Source: Serratia marcescens subsp. marcescens ATCC 13880 (GTDB taxonomy: Bacteria > Pseudomonadota > Gammaproteobacteria > Enterobacterales > Enterobacteriaceae). From it: a stretch of 64,000 nt of DNA. Made by a program: the position numbers and the translations under genes. The notes under the pieces were generated by a model. That model did not search any database, was not told the origin of the DNA, and worked only from the letters and a program-made list of their open reading frames with translations. Below, in pieces: positions 1 through 8,331 of this stretch (within the stretch, counting starts at the first letter, position 1; every line of letters starts with the position of its first letter). The DNA lies in assembly GCF_017299535.1 (NCBI RefSeq), contig NZ_CP071238.1, forward strand, positions 3,224,001-3,288,000, written 5' to 3'.

Positions 1-355
1 CGGTGACTTCGGTGCCCACCGCCAACACCACGCAGGACCAGTAAGAATAACGCACCAGAAAACCGAACAGCGGGCCGAGATAGAATTCAGCGTAATCGCC
101 GAACGAGCCGGGCGTCGGGTGTTCGGAGGTCATTTCCGCCAGGCTCCCCATCAGCAGCAGCGCAATGACGCCGCCGATCAGGTAGCTCAACAATACCGAC
201 GGCCCCGCCATCTGAATGGCGTAGGCGCTGCCGAGAAACAGCCCGGTGCCGATGGCGCCGCCGATCGCCAGCATCGACATCTGTCCGGCGGTAAGATGCT
301 TGTTCAACCCGCCCTGACGGCGGGCGATATGCTCAAAATCATTCATCTGTGGCAT
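1..355 (-). CDS. Amino-acid permease (APC family), 5' part only
   Basis: Only the first 118 codons lie in the window; the gene runs off the left edge. The N-terminus is a soluble stretch with an arginine pair followed by a first membrane helix containing the AIGGAIGTGLFLGSA pattern, the substrate/cation-binding signature of AnsP/GabP/CycA-type amino-acid permeases of the inner membrane. A second hydrophobic helix (VLLSYLIGGVIALLLMGSLAEM) and the TPGSFGDYAEFYLGP segment follow, also typical. It starts 20 bp downstream of the aminotransferase stop in the same direction, so it is probably the last gene read from that operon and imports an amino acid the operon degrades. An alternative start lies 9 bp downstream. 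The substrate cannot be told from this fragment. Confidence 0.85.
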   Translation of the reverse strand, partial: MPQMNDFEHIARRQGGLNKHLTAGQMSMLAIGGAIGTGLFLGSAYAIQMAGPSVLLSYLIGGVIALLLMGSLAEMTSEHPTPGSFGDYAEFYLGPLFGFLVRYSYWSCVVLAVGTEVT

Positions 356-375
356 GGCTGTGCTCCCGGGCGGAG

Positions 376-1563
376 TTAGGCGGTACGGGTGACGTCGAGA
401 ATGGCGGCGGTCACGTAGTCAATGTTGCCGGGATTGAGCCCCGGCAAGCACATGCGGCCGGGTGAGACCAGATAGATGGCGTAGCGCTGTCGCAGAGTCT
501 GCAGCTGCGCTTCGTTCAGGCCGGTATAGCTGAACATGCCGCGCTGATCGCGTATGCGCCGATGATCCAGCGAAGAACCGCCCTGCGCCAGGCCGGCGGC
601 CAGTTGTTCACGCATCTGCTTGATGCGCACGCGCATTTCCGCCAGCTCATTGCGCCAAAGCCGGCCGAGTTCGGCGTCACCGAGCAGGGCTTCCACGATC
701 TGGCTGCCGTGCGTTGGCGGGCAGGAGTAGCTGCGGCGGATCAGCGTTTTTAACGCCCCTTTGACGTTGACGGCGTTTTCCGCATCGGCGCAACGCACCG
801 ACAGTGCGCCCAGACGCTGGCCATACAGCGCGACGTTTTTGGAAAACGAGTTGCAGACTAAAAACGGCAGCTCGGTTTTCAGCGCTTCGCGCAACGCAAA
901 GCAGTCCTCCTCCAGCCCATCGCCGAAGCCCTGATAGGCGATATCGAACAGCGGCAGCAGGTTACGCCGCTGCAGCACCGCGAGCGTGGCGCGCCACTGC
1001 TCCGCCGTCAGATCGGTGCCGGTCGGGTTATGGCAACAAGGATGCAACAGGACCACGCTGCCGGGCGGCAGGCTGTCCAACGCGTCGAGCATGGCGGCGA
1101 AACGCAGGCCGCCCGCCGCTTCATCAAAGTAGGGATAGGTATTCACCCGCAGCCCGGCGCCTTCGAAAATCGCCCAGTGATTGGCCCAGGTGGGATCGGA
1201 CACCCAAATTTCACCGCGCGCCAGAAAGTGGCGCAAAAAATCCGCCGCCAGCTTCAACGCGCCGGAGCCGCCGACGGTCTGCACCGTGGCGATCTCGGCC
1301 GCCTGTTGCTCACCGAACAGCAGCGTCTGCACCTGGCGAGCGAACTGAGGCGAACCTTCGATCGGCGGATAACCGTGTGGGCGACGCAGCGCCAGCAACC
1401 GCTGCTCGGCGGCCTCAACCGCCTGCATCAGCGGAATATTCCCCTGTCGGTCGTAATACAGCCCAATGCCTAAATTCACTTTTTTCGGATTGGGATCCTG
1501 CAAATAGGCCTCCATGAGCGACATAATAGGATCGGCGGCGGAAGGTGTAATCTGTTTAAACAT
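376..1563 (-). CDS. Class I aromatic/aspartate-type aminotransferase
   Basis: A 395-residue PLP enzyme of the AspC/TyrB fold and length. Visible signatures are HNPTG (residues 178-182), the Asp-Ile-Ala-Tyr strand (207-210) that contacts the PLP ring, and NSFSKN with the Schiff-base lysine at about residue 242. A C-terminal SPGRM carries the carboxylate-binding arginine. It transfers the amino group of an aromatic or dicarboxylic amino acid to 2-oxoglutarate in the cytoplasm. It follows the RidA gene by 58 bp and precedes a permease, suggesting a dedicated amino-acid catabolic operon rather than biosynthesis. It is more divergent than a housekeeping TyrB, so I give no symbol; specificity is undetermined. 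Confidence 0.85.
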   Translation of the reverse strand: MFKQITPSAADPIMSLMEAYLQDPNPKKVNLGIGLYYDRQGNIPLMQAVEAAEQRLLALRRPHGYPPIEGSPQFARQVQTLLFGEQQAAEIATVQTVGGSGALKLAADFLRHFLARGEIWVSDPTWANHWAIFEGAGLRVNTYPYFDEAAGGLRFAAMLDALDSLPPGSVVLLHPCCHNPTGTDLTAEQWRATLAVLQRRNLLPLFDIAYQGFGDGLEEDCFALREALKTELPFLVCNSFSKNVALYGQRLGALSVRCADAENAVNVKGALKTLIRRSYSCPPTHGSQIVEALLGDAELGRLWRNELAEMRVRIKQMREQLAAGLAQGGSSLDHRRIRDQRGMFSYTGLNEAQLQTLRQRYAIYLVSPGRMCLPGLNPGNIDYVTAAILDVTRTA

Positions 1564-1621
1564 GACTCATCCTTAACTCGTTATTGAATTAATATTAAGA
1601 CTGACTTAAGAAGAAATTAAA

Positions 1622-1993
1622 TCAGGCGATGGCGCTGACGGTAATTTCTATTTTCATTCCCGGCACTACCAATTTTTCGACAATGACCGTGGAGCGATTG
1701 GGATAAGGATAATTAAAGTATTTCCGGTAAATATCATCGAGTAATTTAACGTCATTGACGTCGGTGAGATACACGATCACCTGCAGAACCTTATCGCTGT
1801 GGCTGCCCGCCGCCTTCAGCGTCTGCGCCAGATTATCGAAGGTCAGCGTAATCTGTCGCTCCGGCGCACCGGTGTCGATGCTGCCGTCCGCCCGCACCGG
1901 GCCGTGAGCGGTAAACAGCATGCCGCCGCCCCGGGTGGCCCAGGAAAAAGGCTGGCCGATCTCCGGCAGCCCGGTTTCTACGATCTCGCGCAT
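1622..1993 (-). CDS. RidA/YjgF family enamine/imine deaminase
   Basis: A 123-residue Rid-family protein, the normal length. Rid proteins are trimers that hydrolyse reactive enamine/imine intermediates released by PLP enzymes. Family marks are the GLPEIGQPFSWATRGGGMLF start region, a QTLKAAGSHSDKVLQVIVYLTDV segment, and a C-terminal RSTVIVEKLVVPGMKIEI carrying the usual substrate-binding arginine. I chose the ATG at 1993 because it lies one base after the hydrolase stop and the homology begins there; the frame is open further upstream but that part is not Rid-like. Tight spacing implies translational coupling with the hydrolase. Sitting beside an aminotransferase, it probably clears an aminoacrylate- or aminomuconate-like intermediate (inference). 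Confidence 0.85.
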   Translation of the reverse strand: MREIVETGLPEIGQPFSWATRGGGMLFTAHGPVRADGSIDTGAPERQITLTFDNLAQTLKAAGSHSDKVLQVIVYLTDVNDVKLLDDIYRKYFNYPYPNRSTVIVEKLVVPGMKIEITVSAIA

Positions 1994-1994
1994 G

Positions 1995-2792
1995 TCAGTG
2001 GTTCCCGTGGTGGTTAAGTTGGCGAAGCAGCGCGCCGTCGGCGGCGAACAACGCATCCAGAATGGTAAAATGATTGGCGCCGGGCACCGCGACCAGGTCG
2101 GCCGGCAACCCGCGTTGGCGCAGCGCCGCATGATAGTGTTGCGACTGACCTCTCAGTTCCGGCAGCTCCAATGCGCCGTAATACAGCGTAAGCGGCTTGC
2201 CGCGCGTCGGCAGGCGGCGCGCCGGGCTTAGCATTTCAATTTGCCGCGCGCTCAGCTGCAGCGCCCGATTGACATAGCTTTGTTGCAGCGGCGCCAGCTC
2301 GAACAGGCCGCTGATGGGAAAGACAGCATCCACCAACGCATGCTGCTGCCAGAACGCCGCCAGATGCCCGCCGGCGGAATGGCCGCACAGATAAACCGGA
2401 TGGGCATAGTGCGGCGGCAGGCGGCGCTGAATGGCATTCAACGCCACCCCGATCTGTCGGCATATTTCGTCAAGATCCACCGCCGGCGCGAGCGCATATT
2501 CCACCAGCACCACGTCAAAACCCAACGCCAACGGTTCGGCGGCGATAAAGGCAAAATCCGCCTTATCGCAGAATTGCCAATAGCCGCCGTGAATAAAAAT
2601 TAACGTCCCCTGGTGCTGCTTTGCAGAATAGAGCCAATCAAATGTTTCGCGTTCGCTGTCGCCATACGCAATATTCTTTTCATGCTTTGCCTGATGATAA
2701 ATATCTGCACTGCGGGTTTGAAATGAAGTCAAAACAGCCTCTTCATTATCCACCGCAGCGCCGTTATCATAGCTTCCCGCAAGATGTCTCAT
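1995..2792 (-). CDS. Alpha/beta hydrolase, kynurenine-formamidase-like
   Basis: A 265-residue serine hydrolase. The oxyanion-hole motif HGGYWQF (about residues 69-75) and nucleophile elbow GHSAGG (about 137-142) match the HSL/AFMID group that includes eukaryotic-type kynurenine formamidases and carbamate/amide hydrolases. A late GANHFTIL supplies the catalytic histidine. No signal peptide, so cytoplasmic. It is the first gene of a leftward operon with RidA, aminotransferase and permease. Hydrolase plus Rid plus aminotransferase fits degradation of an N-acylated or kynurenine-like amino acid, but the substrate is a guess. The region upstream is AT-rich, as expected of a promoter. Confidence 0.75.
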   Translation of the reverse strand: MRHLAGSYDNGAAVDNEEAVLTSFQTRSADIYHQAKHEKNIAYGDSERETFDWLYSAKQHQGTLIFIHGGYWQFCDKADFAFIAAEPLALGFDVVLVEYALAPAVDLDEICRQIGVALNAIQRRLPPHYAHPVYLCGHSAGGHLAAFWQQHALVDAVFPISGLFELAPLQQSYVNRALQLSARQIEMLSPARRLPTRGKPLTLYYGALELPELRGQSQHYHAALRQRGLPADLVAVPGANHFTILDALFAADGALLRQLNHHGNH

Positions 2793-2916
2793 ATATTAAA
2801 CTTCGTTTATTATTTAAAATATGAGTTAACTATTAACACCGACAAAATTATTGTCAAGACGGGCGCATCAGCAATGCGCGCCCGGTAAAATAAAACCTGA
2901 AGAATAATGAAAAAGT

Positions 2917-3852
2917 TTAACCAATGAAACTTTTTGCGCTTATTTCCCCCCTTCCGTCCGGCTGAATTTGCGGCAATGCGCTGAGCCGTTCAAACGCATA
3001 ATCCCAGAAGGCGCGCACCTTCAGCGGCATGCGTTGCGCCTGCTGCGCCACCAGCTGCACCGGCATCGGCAGCGGCTCATGATCCGCCAGCAGCCGCACC
3101 AGCGTACCGGCGGCCAAATCGTCCGCCACCTGATAAGAGAGCAACCGGGCGATGCCCTTGCCGGCGCGCACCGCCAGCAGCTGCGCTTCCACATCATTCA
3201 GCAACAGCCGGGGAGCCAATCGCACCCGTTCGCCGTTTTCCTGCGGGCCGAAGCGCCATTCGCGCAGCGACGGCCGCTGGGTGCCGACGATGGTGGCATG
3301 CTCCGCCAGCTGCGCCGGCGAGCGCGGCTCGCCGCAGCGCGCCAGGTAATCCGGGCTGGCGACCGTCATCCGGCTGACCTGCCCCAGCCGCCGCGCCACG
3401 CGGGAAGAGTCCTGCAGATGACCGATGCGCACCGCGATATCCAACCCTTCGTCAATCAGATCGAGATTGCGATCGTTCAACACCATTTCGATCTGCATCT
3501 GCGGGTAGTCATCGAGAAACGCCATCACCACCGGCGCCACGTAGCGGCGGCCGAACTGCACCGGCGAAGTAACGCGCAGCAAGCCGCTCAGCTGCGCTTC
3601 TGCGGTATCCTGCACCACCGCCTGATAATCCTGCAGCAGCTGTTGCGCGCGTTCCAACAGCCGCATACCCGCTTCGGTGGGGGCCAGCCGTCGGGTGGTG
3701 CGCTCCACCAGCCGGGTGCCAAAACGCTGTTCCAGCGCGGCGATCGCCCTGGTGATCGCCGGCGCCGAACGCCGCAGTTTGCGCCCGGCCGCCGCCAGGC
3801 TGCCCTGCTGCACCACCGCCACGAAGATGGCCAACTCGTCTAGCCGATCCAT
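2917..3852 (-). CDS. LysR-family transcriptional regulator (CrgA-like)
   Basis: A 311-residue LysR regulator. Residues 1-60 form the winged helix-turn-helix (LDELAIFVAVVQQGSLAAAG ... RRSAPAITRAIAALEQRFG), followed by a linker and a periplasmic-binding-like effector domain (from about 88, GLLRVTSPVQFGRRYVAP). This is the subgroup usually annotated DsdC/CrgA-like, which often controls a divergently transcribed oxidoreductase or GST gene. It is divergent from the GST/flavin-protein pair with a 98-bp intergenic region that probably contains the shared operator. The effector is not predictable. Confidence 0.85.
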   Translation of the reverse strand: MDRLDELAIFVAVVQQGSLAAAGRKLRRSAPAITRAIAALEQRFGTRLVERTTRRLAPTEAGMRLLERAQQLLQDYQAVVQDTAEAQLSGLLRVTSPVQFGRRYVAPVVMAFLDDYPQMQIEMVLNDRNLDLIDEGLDIAVRIGHLQDSSRVARRLGQVSRMTVASPDYLARCGEPRSPAQLAEHATIVGTQRPSLREWRFGPQENGERVRLAPRLLLNDVEAQLLAVRAGKGIARLLSYQVADDLAAGTLVRLLADHEPLPMPVQLVAQQAQRMPLKVRAFWDYAFERLSALPQIQPDGRGEISAKSFIG

Positions 3853-3950
3853 AAATTCTTCCGAAAAGTGAAATTATCAATTTCCACATTGCCGTATTCC
3901 GCTCACTCAGCGCAAGAGTATGCTGACAAAAAGCACTGAGGAGAAACGCC

Positions 3951-4568
3951 ATGTCCGCCATCACTCTCTACGGCACCCCGCTTTCCGGCCACGTTCACCG
4001 CGTAGCGTTGCTGCTGCGCATGCTGGCGCTGCCCTATGAATGGGTAGAAGCCTCGGCAGAGGTGCGGCAGAGCGCAGCCTTTCGCCGGCTCAACCCGTTA
4101 GGCCAGATCCCGGTCTTGCAGGACGGCGATCTGACGCTGGCCGACAGCAACGCCATTCTGGTCTATCTGGTGAAGCGCTATGCGCCGGACAGCCACTGGC
4201 TGCCGGAACAGCCGGCCGCGGCGGCGCGAGTGCAAGCCTGGCTTTCCAAAGCCGCCGGTGAAGTTCGCTACGGCCCGGCCTCTTGCCGACTGATCGCCCA
4301 ATTCGCCGTGCCGGAGGATTATCAGGCGGCGCGGGCGGTCAGCGATCGTTTCCTGCCGCAGATGGAACAGCACCTGAGCGAGCGCGACTACCTGGCCACC
4401 GAACACCCGACCATCGCCGATCTGGCCTGCCACAGCTACGTGGCGGTCGCGGCCGAAGGCGGCATTTCGCTGGCACCTTACCCTGCGATACGCCGCTGGA
4501 CGGCGCGCATCGCGGCGCTTCCCGGCTTCTTCGCCATGCCGGCCCTGCCGGCACCGGCGGGGAGCTGA
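3951..4568 (+). CDS. Glutathione S-transferase family protein
   Basis: A 205-residue GST. An N-terminal thioredoxin-fold domain (ITLYGTPLSGHVHRVALLL; cis-proline region LGQIPVLQDGDLTLADSNAI with the glutathione-binding D-S pair) is followed by an all-helical C-terminal domain with TIADLACHSYVAVA, the N-capping box of the GST fold. The start has a good ribosome site (GAGGAG) 7 bp upstream. It stops 4 bp before the flavin-binding protein gene, so the two are co-transcribed. Together with the divergent LysR gene this looks like an inducible detoxification unit. Confidence 0.85.
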   Translation: MSAITLYGTPLSGHVHRVALLLRMLALPYEWVEASAEVRQSAAFRRLNPLGQIPVLQDGDLTLADSNAILVYLVKRYAPDSHWLPEQPAAAARVQAWLSKAAGEVRYGPASCRLIAQFAVPEDYQAARAVSDRFLPQMEQHLSERDYLATEHPTIADLACHSYVAVAAEGGISLAPYPAIRRWTARIAALPGFFAMPALPAPAGS

Positions 4569-4572
4569 AGCC

Positions 4573-5487
4573 ATGATCCCGCAACTGTTCCATCCCGACG
4601 AGCTGCGCGCGCAGACGCTGGCCGGGTTTGGCGGCGTAGGCGGCGGCATCTATCCCGCGATGCCGGATCAGCACCGCGCGTTTTTCGCCGCGCTGCCCTA
4701 CCTGTTCGTCGCCACACTGGATGAACAAGGCTGGCCGATCGCCACCCTGTTCACCGGCCCGCCCGGATTTTTACGCGCGCCGGACGACACGCATTTACGC
4801 ATCAGCGCGCCGCGTCGCAGCGACGATCCCGCCCAGGCGCTGTTGCTGCCCGGCAAACCGATCGGCGCGCTCGGGCTCGACTTCAGCAACCGGCGGCGCA
4901 ACCGCGCCAACGGCACCGTCGGCCGCACCGACAAAAACCGGGTGGAGATCATCGTTCAACAAAGCTTCGGTAACTGCCCGCAGTACATTCAGCGCCGCGA
5001 ACTCTATCCGGTGGACAGCCGGCCACAGCCGGTTGAGCATTTAGCCTCGCTGGATGCGGCGGCGCAGGCGCTGATCCGCGCCGCGGATACCAGCTTCGTT
5101 GCCAGCTGCGCGCACCTGGAACTGGCGCAGGGCGGCGTCGATATTTCTCATCGCGGCGGCCGCCCCGGCTTTATCCACTTGGAAGGTGACACGCTGTGGA
5201 TGCCGGACTTTCGCGGCAACCGCTATATGAACACGCTGGGCAATCTGCTGGCCGAACCGCGGGCGGCGCTGCTGTTCATCGATTTTGAACGCGGCGACGT
5301 GCTGCATCTGCAGGGGGAAACGCAGATCCTCTGGCAAGCGGAGGGGCATCCCGCCGTTGAAGGCGCGGAACGCTATTGGCGGTTTGACGTTCGCCGCGCC
5401 TGGCGTTTTACGGCAGCGTTGCCGTGGCGGGGGCGCAATCTGGAGTATTCGCCGGCGACGCTGGCGACCGGGGTGTGGCAGCGCTGA
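4573..5487 (+). CDS. Pyridoxamine 5'-phosphate oxidase-like FMN-binding protein
   Basis: A 304-residue protein with two split-barrel (PNPOx-like) halves. The first has YLFVATLDEQGWPIATLFTGPPGF, the second FVASCAHLELAQGGVDISHRGGRPGFI followed by FRGNRYMNTLGNLLAEPRAALLFIDFERGD, a typical flavin-binding stretch. Such proteins occur alone or fused to an oxidoreductase; no reductase domain is present here. It is probably translated with the GST gene just upstream. The natural reaction is unknown; reduction of electrophiles or haem/flavin handling are possible. Confidence 0.8.
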   Translation: MIPQLFHPDELRAQTLAGFGGVGGGIYPAMPDQHRAFFAALPYLFVATLDEQGWPIATLFTGPPGFLRAPDDTHLRISAPRRSDDPAQALLLPGKPIGALGLDFSNRRRNRANGTVGRTDKNRVEIIVQQSFGNCPQYIQRRELYPVDSRPQPVEHLASLDAAAQALIRAADTSFVASCAHLELAQGGVDISHRGGRPGFIHLEGDTLWMPDFRGNRYMNTLGNLLAEPRAALLFIDFERGDVLHLQGETQILWQAEGHPAVEGAERYWRFDVRRAWRFTAALPWRGRNLEYSPATLATGVWQR

Positions 5488-5490
5488 AAT

Positions 5491-5514
5491 GAAAAGCCCC
5501 GCTGCGGCGGGGCT
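5491..5514 (-). terminator. Intrinsic terminator, active leftward
   Basis: An 8-bp GC-rich stem (AGCCCCGC/GCGGGGCT) with a 4-base loop is followed on the minus strand by a T run. It terminates the small leftward gene at 5525-5740 and may also stop the rightward operon. Confidence 0.6.
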
Positions 5515-5524
5515 GGATCGGAAA

Positions 5525-5740
5525 TTACAGGCTGTGTTCGGCCGCCGATGCGGCCTGATAAAGCTGACGAAAATAATTCAACCGCGCAAAGAACAAGCGG
5601 CTTTGCTGCTCCGACATATTGCCGGCCACCTGCCCGGCGTCAATCTGCCGCCCTTGCCATTCCATCAGAGCGATGCTCGACGCCAAAAAATCCATTTCGC
5701 TGCCGTAGGCCGCGAGATGTCTGTCCACTGATTTCATCAT
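5525..5740 (-). CDS. Small hypothetical protein, 71 aa
   Basis: An unrecognised 71-residue soluble protein, mostly helical by composition (MDFLASSIALMEWQGRQIDA ... QSRLFFARLNYFRQLYQAA). The frame is open a further 12 codons upstream, but the ATG at 5740 has an excellent ribosome site (AAGGAGTG, 5 bp spacing) and a second ATG follows immediately, so I start here. It is flanked by its own terminator. General shape resembles small enterobacterial proteins such as YecF (DUF2594), but I cannot claim membership. Confidence 0.6.
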   Translation of the reverse strand: MMKSVDRHLAAYGSEMDFLASSIALMEWQGRQIDAGQVAGNMSEQQSRLFFARLNYFRQLYQAASAAEHSL

Positions 5741-5954
5741 TCGCACACTCCTTTTAATTACATCGAAAAGGGTCATATGCCTGCTCTTTCAGTATCGGCC
5801 CGGCGGAGGGTATTTTTTGTACAGAAGGTGCGCATAAAGAAAACGATCATCTTGTTGCCGCGCGGGCAAACGGCGGCGGCAAAATTTGCTAGGGTAAAGG
5901 GTAGCCGTATGGGATAGACCACTCTGTTGAACTCAGCAAAGAAGGAAGAGACTC

Positions 5955-7430
5955 ATGAGCACCAGCATCTGCGCTACCCTCAAGGATCCCGCGCTGTTCC
6001 GCGAGGCCAACTACATCGACGGGCAATGGTTGCCGGCCCAGGAAGGCCGTTCGATCGCCATTCATAACCCCGCCAACGGCGAGCTGGTTGGCCATGTGCC
6101 GGCCTTCGGCGCCGAAGAAACCGCACGCGCCATCGCCGCCGCCAAAAAAGCGCTGCCCGCCTGGCGCGCGCTGACCGCCAAAGAGCGCGCCGGCAAGCTG
6201 CGGCGGCTGTTTGAATTGATGATGGAAAATCAGGAAGATCTGGCGCGCATCATGACGGCGGAACAGGGCAAACCGCTGGCCGAAAGCCGCGGTGAAATCG
6301 CCTATGCCGCCTCCTTTATCGAATGGTTCGCCGAGGAAGGCAAGCGGGTGTATGGCGACACCATTCCACAGCCCCAGGCCGGTCGCCGCATCATCGTGCA
6401 AAAAGAGCCGATCGGCGTGTTCGCCGCCATCACCCCGTGGAACTTCCCGGCGGCGATGATCACCCGCAAAGCCGGCCCCGGCTGGGCGGCGGGCTGTACC
6501 GGGGTGATCCGCCCCGCCAGCCAGACCCCGTTCTCGGCGTTGGCGATCGCCGTGCTGGCGGAGCGCGCCGGGCTGCCCGCCGGGGTGTGCAACGTGATAA
6601 CAGGCCCCAGCAAGGGCATCGGCGGCGAACTCACCGCCAACCCGGACGTGCGTAAACTCTCCTTCACCGGCAGCACCGAAGTCGGCGCGCAGCTGCTGGC
6701 ACAGTGTGCGCCCACCATCAAGAAAACCAGCATGGAGCTGGGCGGCAACGCGCCGTTTATCGTGTTCGACGACGCCGATCTGGACGCCGCCGTGGCCGGC
6801 GCGGTCGCCTCGAAATACCGCAATGCCGGCCAGACCTGCGTCTGCACCAACCGTTTTCTGGTGCAGGACGGCGTGTACGAGGCCTTCGCCGCCAAACTGA
6901 AAGCCGCCGTCGCCAAGCTGAAAGTCGGCAACGGCCTGGATGACGGCGTCACCATCGGCCCGTTGATTAACCCGGACGCGGTGGAGAAAGTGCGCGAGCA
7001 TATCGCCGACGCCGTCGAGCACGGCGCCTCGGTGCTGCTGGGCGGCAAGCCTGACGCGCTGGGCGGCAATTTCTTCACCCCGACCATCCTGACCGACGTG
7101 CCGCGCACGGCAAAAATCTTCCGCGAGGAAACCTTCGGCCCGGTGGCGCCCCTGATCCGCTTCAGCCAGGAAGCCGACGCCGTCGAGATGGCCAACGACA
7201 CGCCATTCGGCCTGGCCGCTTACTTCTACAGCCGCGACATCGGCCGGGTGATGCGCGTGGCCGAAGCGCTGGAGTACGGCATTGTCGGCATCAACGAAGG
7301 GTTGATCTCCACCGAGGTGGCGCCGTTCGGCGGCATGAAGCACTCCGGTTTGGGCCGCGAAGGGTCCAAATACGGCATCGAAGACTATCTCGAGATCAAA
7401 TACCTGTGCCTTGGCGGCCTGGGCGCCTGA
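5955..7430 (+). CDS. gabD: Succinate-semialdehyde dehydrogenase
   Basis: A 491-residue aldehyde dehydrogenase very like E. coli GabD over its full length. It oxidises succinate semialdehyde to succinate with NAD(P)+ in 4-aminobutyrate and related degradation. The catalytic cysteine is in NAGQTCVCTN (Cys295) and the general-base glutamate in MELGGNAPF (Glu261). The signature SNEVAPFGG-like C-terminal region and GREGSKYGIEDYLEIKY are present. An oddity is GWAAGCTGVIRPASQ at about 176-190, where GabD normally has ALAAGCTMVLKPASQ. The usual NADP-phosphate-contacting lysine is an arginine, so cofactor preference may differ. It stands alone; no gabT or gabP is next to it, and a duplicate gabD elsewhere is possible. 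Confidence 0.88.
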   Translation: MSTSICATLKDPALFREANYIDGQWLPAQEGRSIAIHNPANGELVGHVPAFGAEETARAIAAAKKALPAWRALTAKERAGKLRRLFELMMENQEDLARIMTAEQGKPLAESRGEIAYAASFIEWFAEEGKRVYGDTIPQPQAGRRIIVQKEPIGVFAAITPWNFPAAMITRKAGPGWAAGCTGVIRPASQTPFSALAIAVLAERAGLPAGVCNVITGPSKGIGGELTANPDVRKLSFTGSTEVGAQLLAQCAPTIKKTSMELGGNAPFIVFDDADLDAAVAGAVASKYRNAGQTCVCTNRFLVQDGVYEAFAAKLKAAVAKLKVGNGLDDGVTIGPLINPDAVEKVREHIADAVEHGASVLLGGKPDALGGNFFTPTILTDVPRTAKIFREETFGPVAPLIRFSQEADAVEMANDTPFGLAAYFYSRDIGRVMRVAEALEYGIVGINEGLISTEVAPFGGMKHSGLGREGSKYGIEDYLEIKYLCLGGLGA

Positions 7431-7439
7431 TGCGATCGG

Positions 7440-7461
7440 CCCCCGCACCTGCGGGGGTTCT
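7440..7461 (+). terminator. Weak intrinsic terminator after gabD
   Basis: A perfect 7-bp stem CCCCCGC/GCGGGGG with an ACCT loop and a short TTCT tail lies 10 bp after the gabD stop. Confidence 0.5.
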
Positions 7462-7520
7462 GTCTGGCGTTTGCTATCTTTAGGTTAGGCATCTTTGTGC
7501 GGTTAAAAGGGATTGTCTCT

Positions 7521-7934
7521 ATGCGGCCCATCTCGGTACATCTGCCCGGCTTTTACGTCGCCGGCCAAACAGTCAGAACCACCAACCAGAACGAAACCCA
7601 AGCCGAAACGGCAAAGATTCCCGCGCTGTGGTCGGATTTTTTCGCTACCTCACCCGCCCTGCCGGTATACGGGGTCTATTCCAATTACGCTTCCGACGCC
7701 AGCGGGCCGTTTGACGTCACCGCCGGCAGTGAGGCACAGAGCGGTTTACACATCCAACCCGGCCGCTATCTGGTCTTCCCCGCCCGTGGCGCGATGCCGG
7801 CGGCGGTCATCGCAAGCTGGCAGCGCATCTGGGCCTACTTCGAACAACACCCTGAGATCGAACGCCGCTTCCTGACCGACTTCGAAGCCTATACCGGCCC
7901 CGACGCGGTCGATATCCACATCGGCTGCCGCTAA
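7521..7934 (+). CDS. GyrI-like effector-binding domain protein (YdeE-type)
   Basis: A 137-residue protein made of one GyrI-like/AraC effector-binding domain without a DNA-binding part. Marks are the LPGFYVAGQTVRT start, a central YGVYSNYASDASGPFDVTAG and a FPARGAMPAAVIASWQRIWAYF segment. Stand-alone versions bind small hydrophobic or cationic ligands and some protect gyrase. I chose the ATG at 7521 because AAAAGGGA precedes it; an in-frame ATG at 7497 lacks a ribosome site. The glyoxalase-like gene follows after 19 bp, so they probably form a two-gene resistance-type operon. Confidence 0.75.
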   Translation: MRPISVHLPGFYVAGQTVRTTNQNETQAETAKIPALWSDFFATSPALPVYGVYSNYASDASGPFDVTAGSEAQSGLHIQPGRYLVFPARGAMPAAVIASWQRIWAYFEQHPEIERRFLTDFEAYTGPDAVDIHIGCR

Positions 7935-7953
7935 CGCGACAATGAGGTCAACG

Positions 7954-8325
7954 ATGATCGCCTTCTCGCCCGCCATTCCGATCCTGCGTATCTTTTCGGT
8001 CGACAAGGCCAAAGAGTTTTACCTGGATTTTCTCGGTTTCACGCTGGAATGGGAGCACCGTTTCAGCGAAGACCTGCCGCTGTACATGCAGATTGCCCGC
8101 GCCGGGCTGACGCTGCACCTGAGCGAACACTACGGCGACAGCACGCCCGGCGCCGCCATTTTCATTCCGATGCAGGACATCGATGCGCTGCACCGGGAGC
8201 TCACGGCCAAAAACTACCGCTATGCACGGCCGGGCCTGGAGATTGTCGATTGGGGCAAGGAACTGAACCTCACCGATCCGTTCGGCAACCGCCTGCGGTT
8301 CTGCGAACAGAACCGCAGGTCCTGA
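7954..8325 (+). CDS. VOC/glyoxalase family, bleomycin-resistance-like protein
   Basis: A 123-residue vicinal-oxygen-chelate protein: SPAIPILRIFSVDKAKEFYLDFLGFTLEW is the N-terminal beta-alpha-beta module and LNLTDPFGNRLRFCE the C-terminal one. This layout is typical of BLMA/ShBle-type drug-binding proteins rather than of glyoxalase I. The start is placed at the ATG at 7954, which has GAGG 6 bp upstream. It probably binds or sequesters a small toxic molecule together with the upstream GyrI-like protein (inference). Confidence 0.75.
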   Translation: MIAFSPAIPILRIFSVDKAKEFYLDFLGFTLEWEHRFSEDLPLYMQIARAGLTLHLSEHYGDSTPGAAIFIPMQDIDALHRELTAKNYRYARPGLEIVDWGKELNLTDPFGNRLRFCEQNRRS

Positions 8326-8331
8326 GCGCCG

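Noticed and set aside
804..1517. Long ORF opposite the aminotransferase
   Set aside because: Arg/Pro/Ala-rich mirror of a GC-rich gene; the aminotransferase on the other strand has clear motifs.
5889..7448. 519-codon ORF opposite gabD
   Set aside because: It is a shadow of gabD: His/Gly/Ala-rich with no family motif, whereas gabD is complete.
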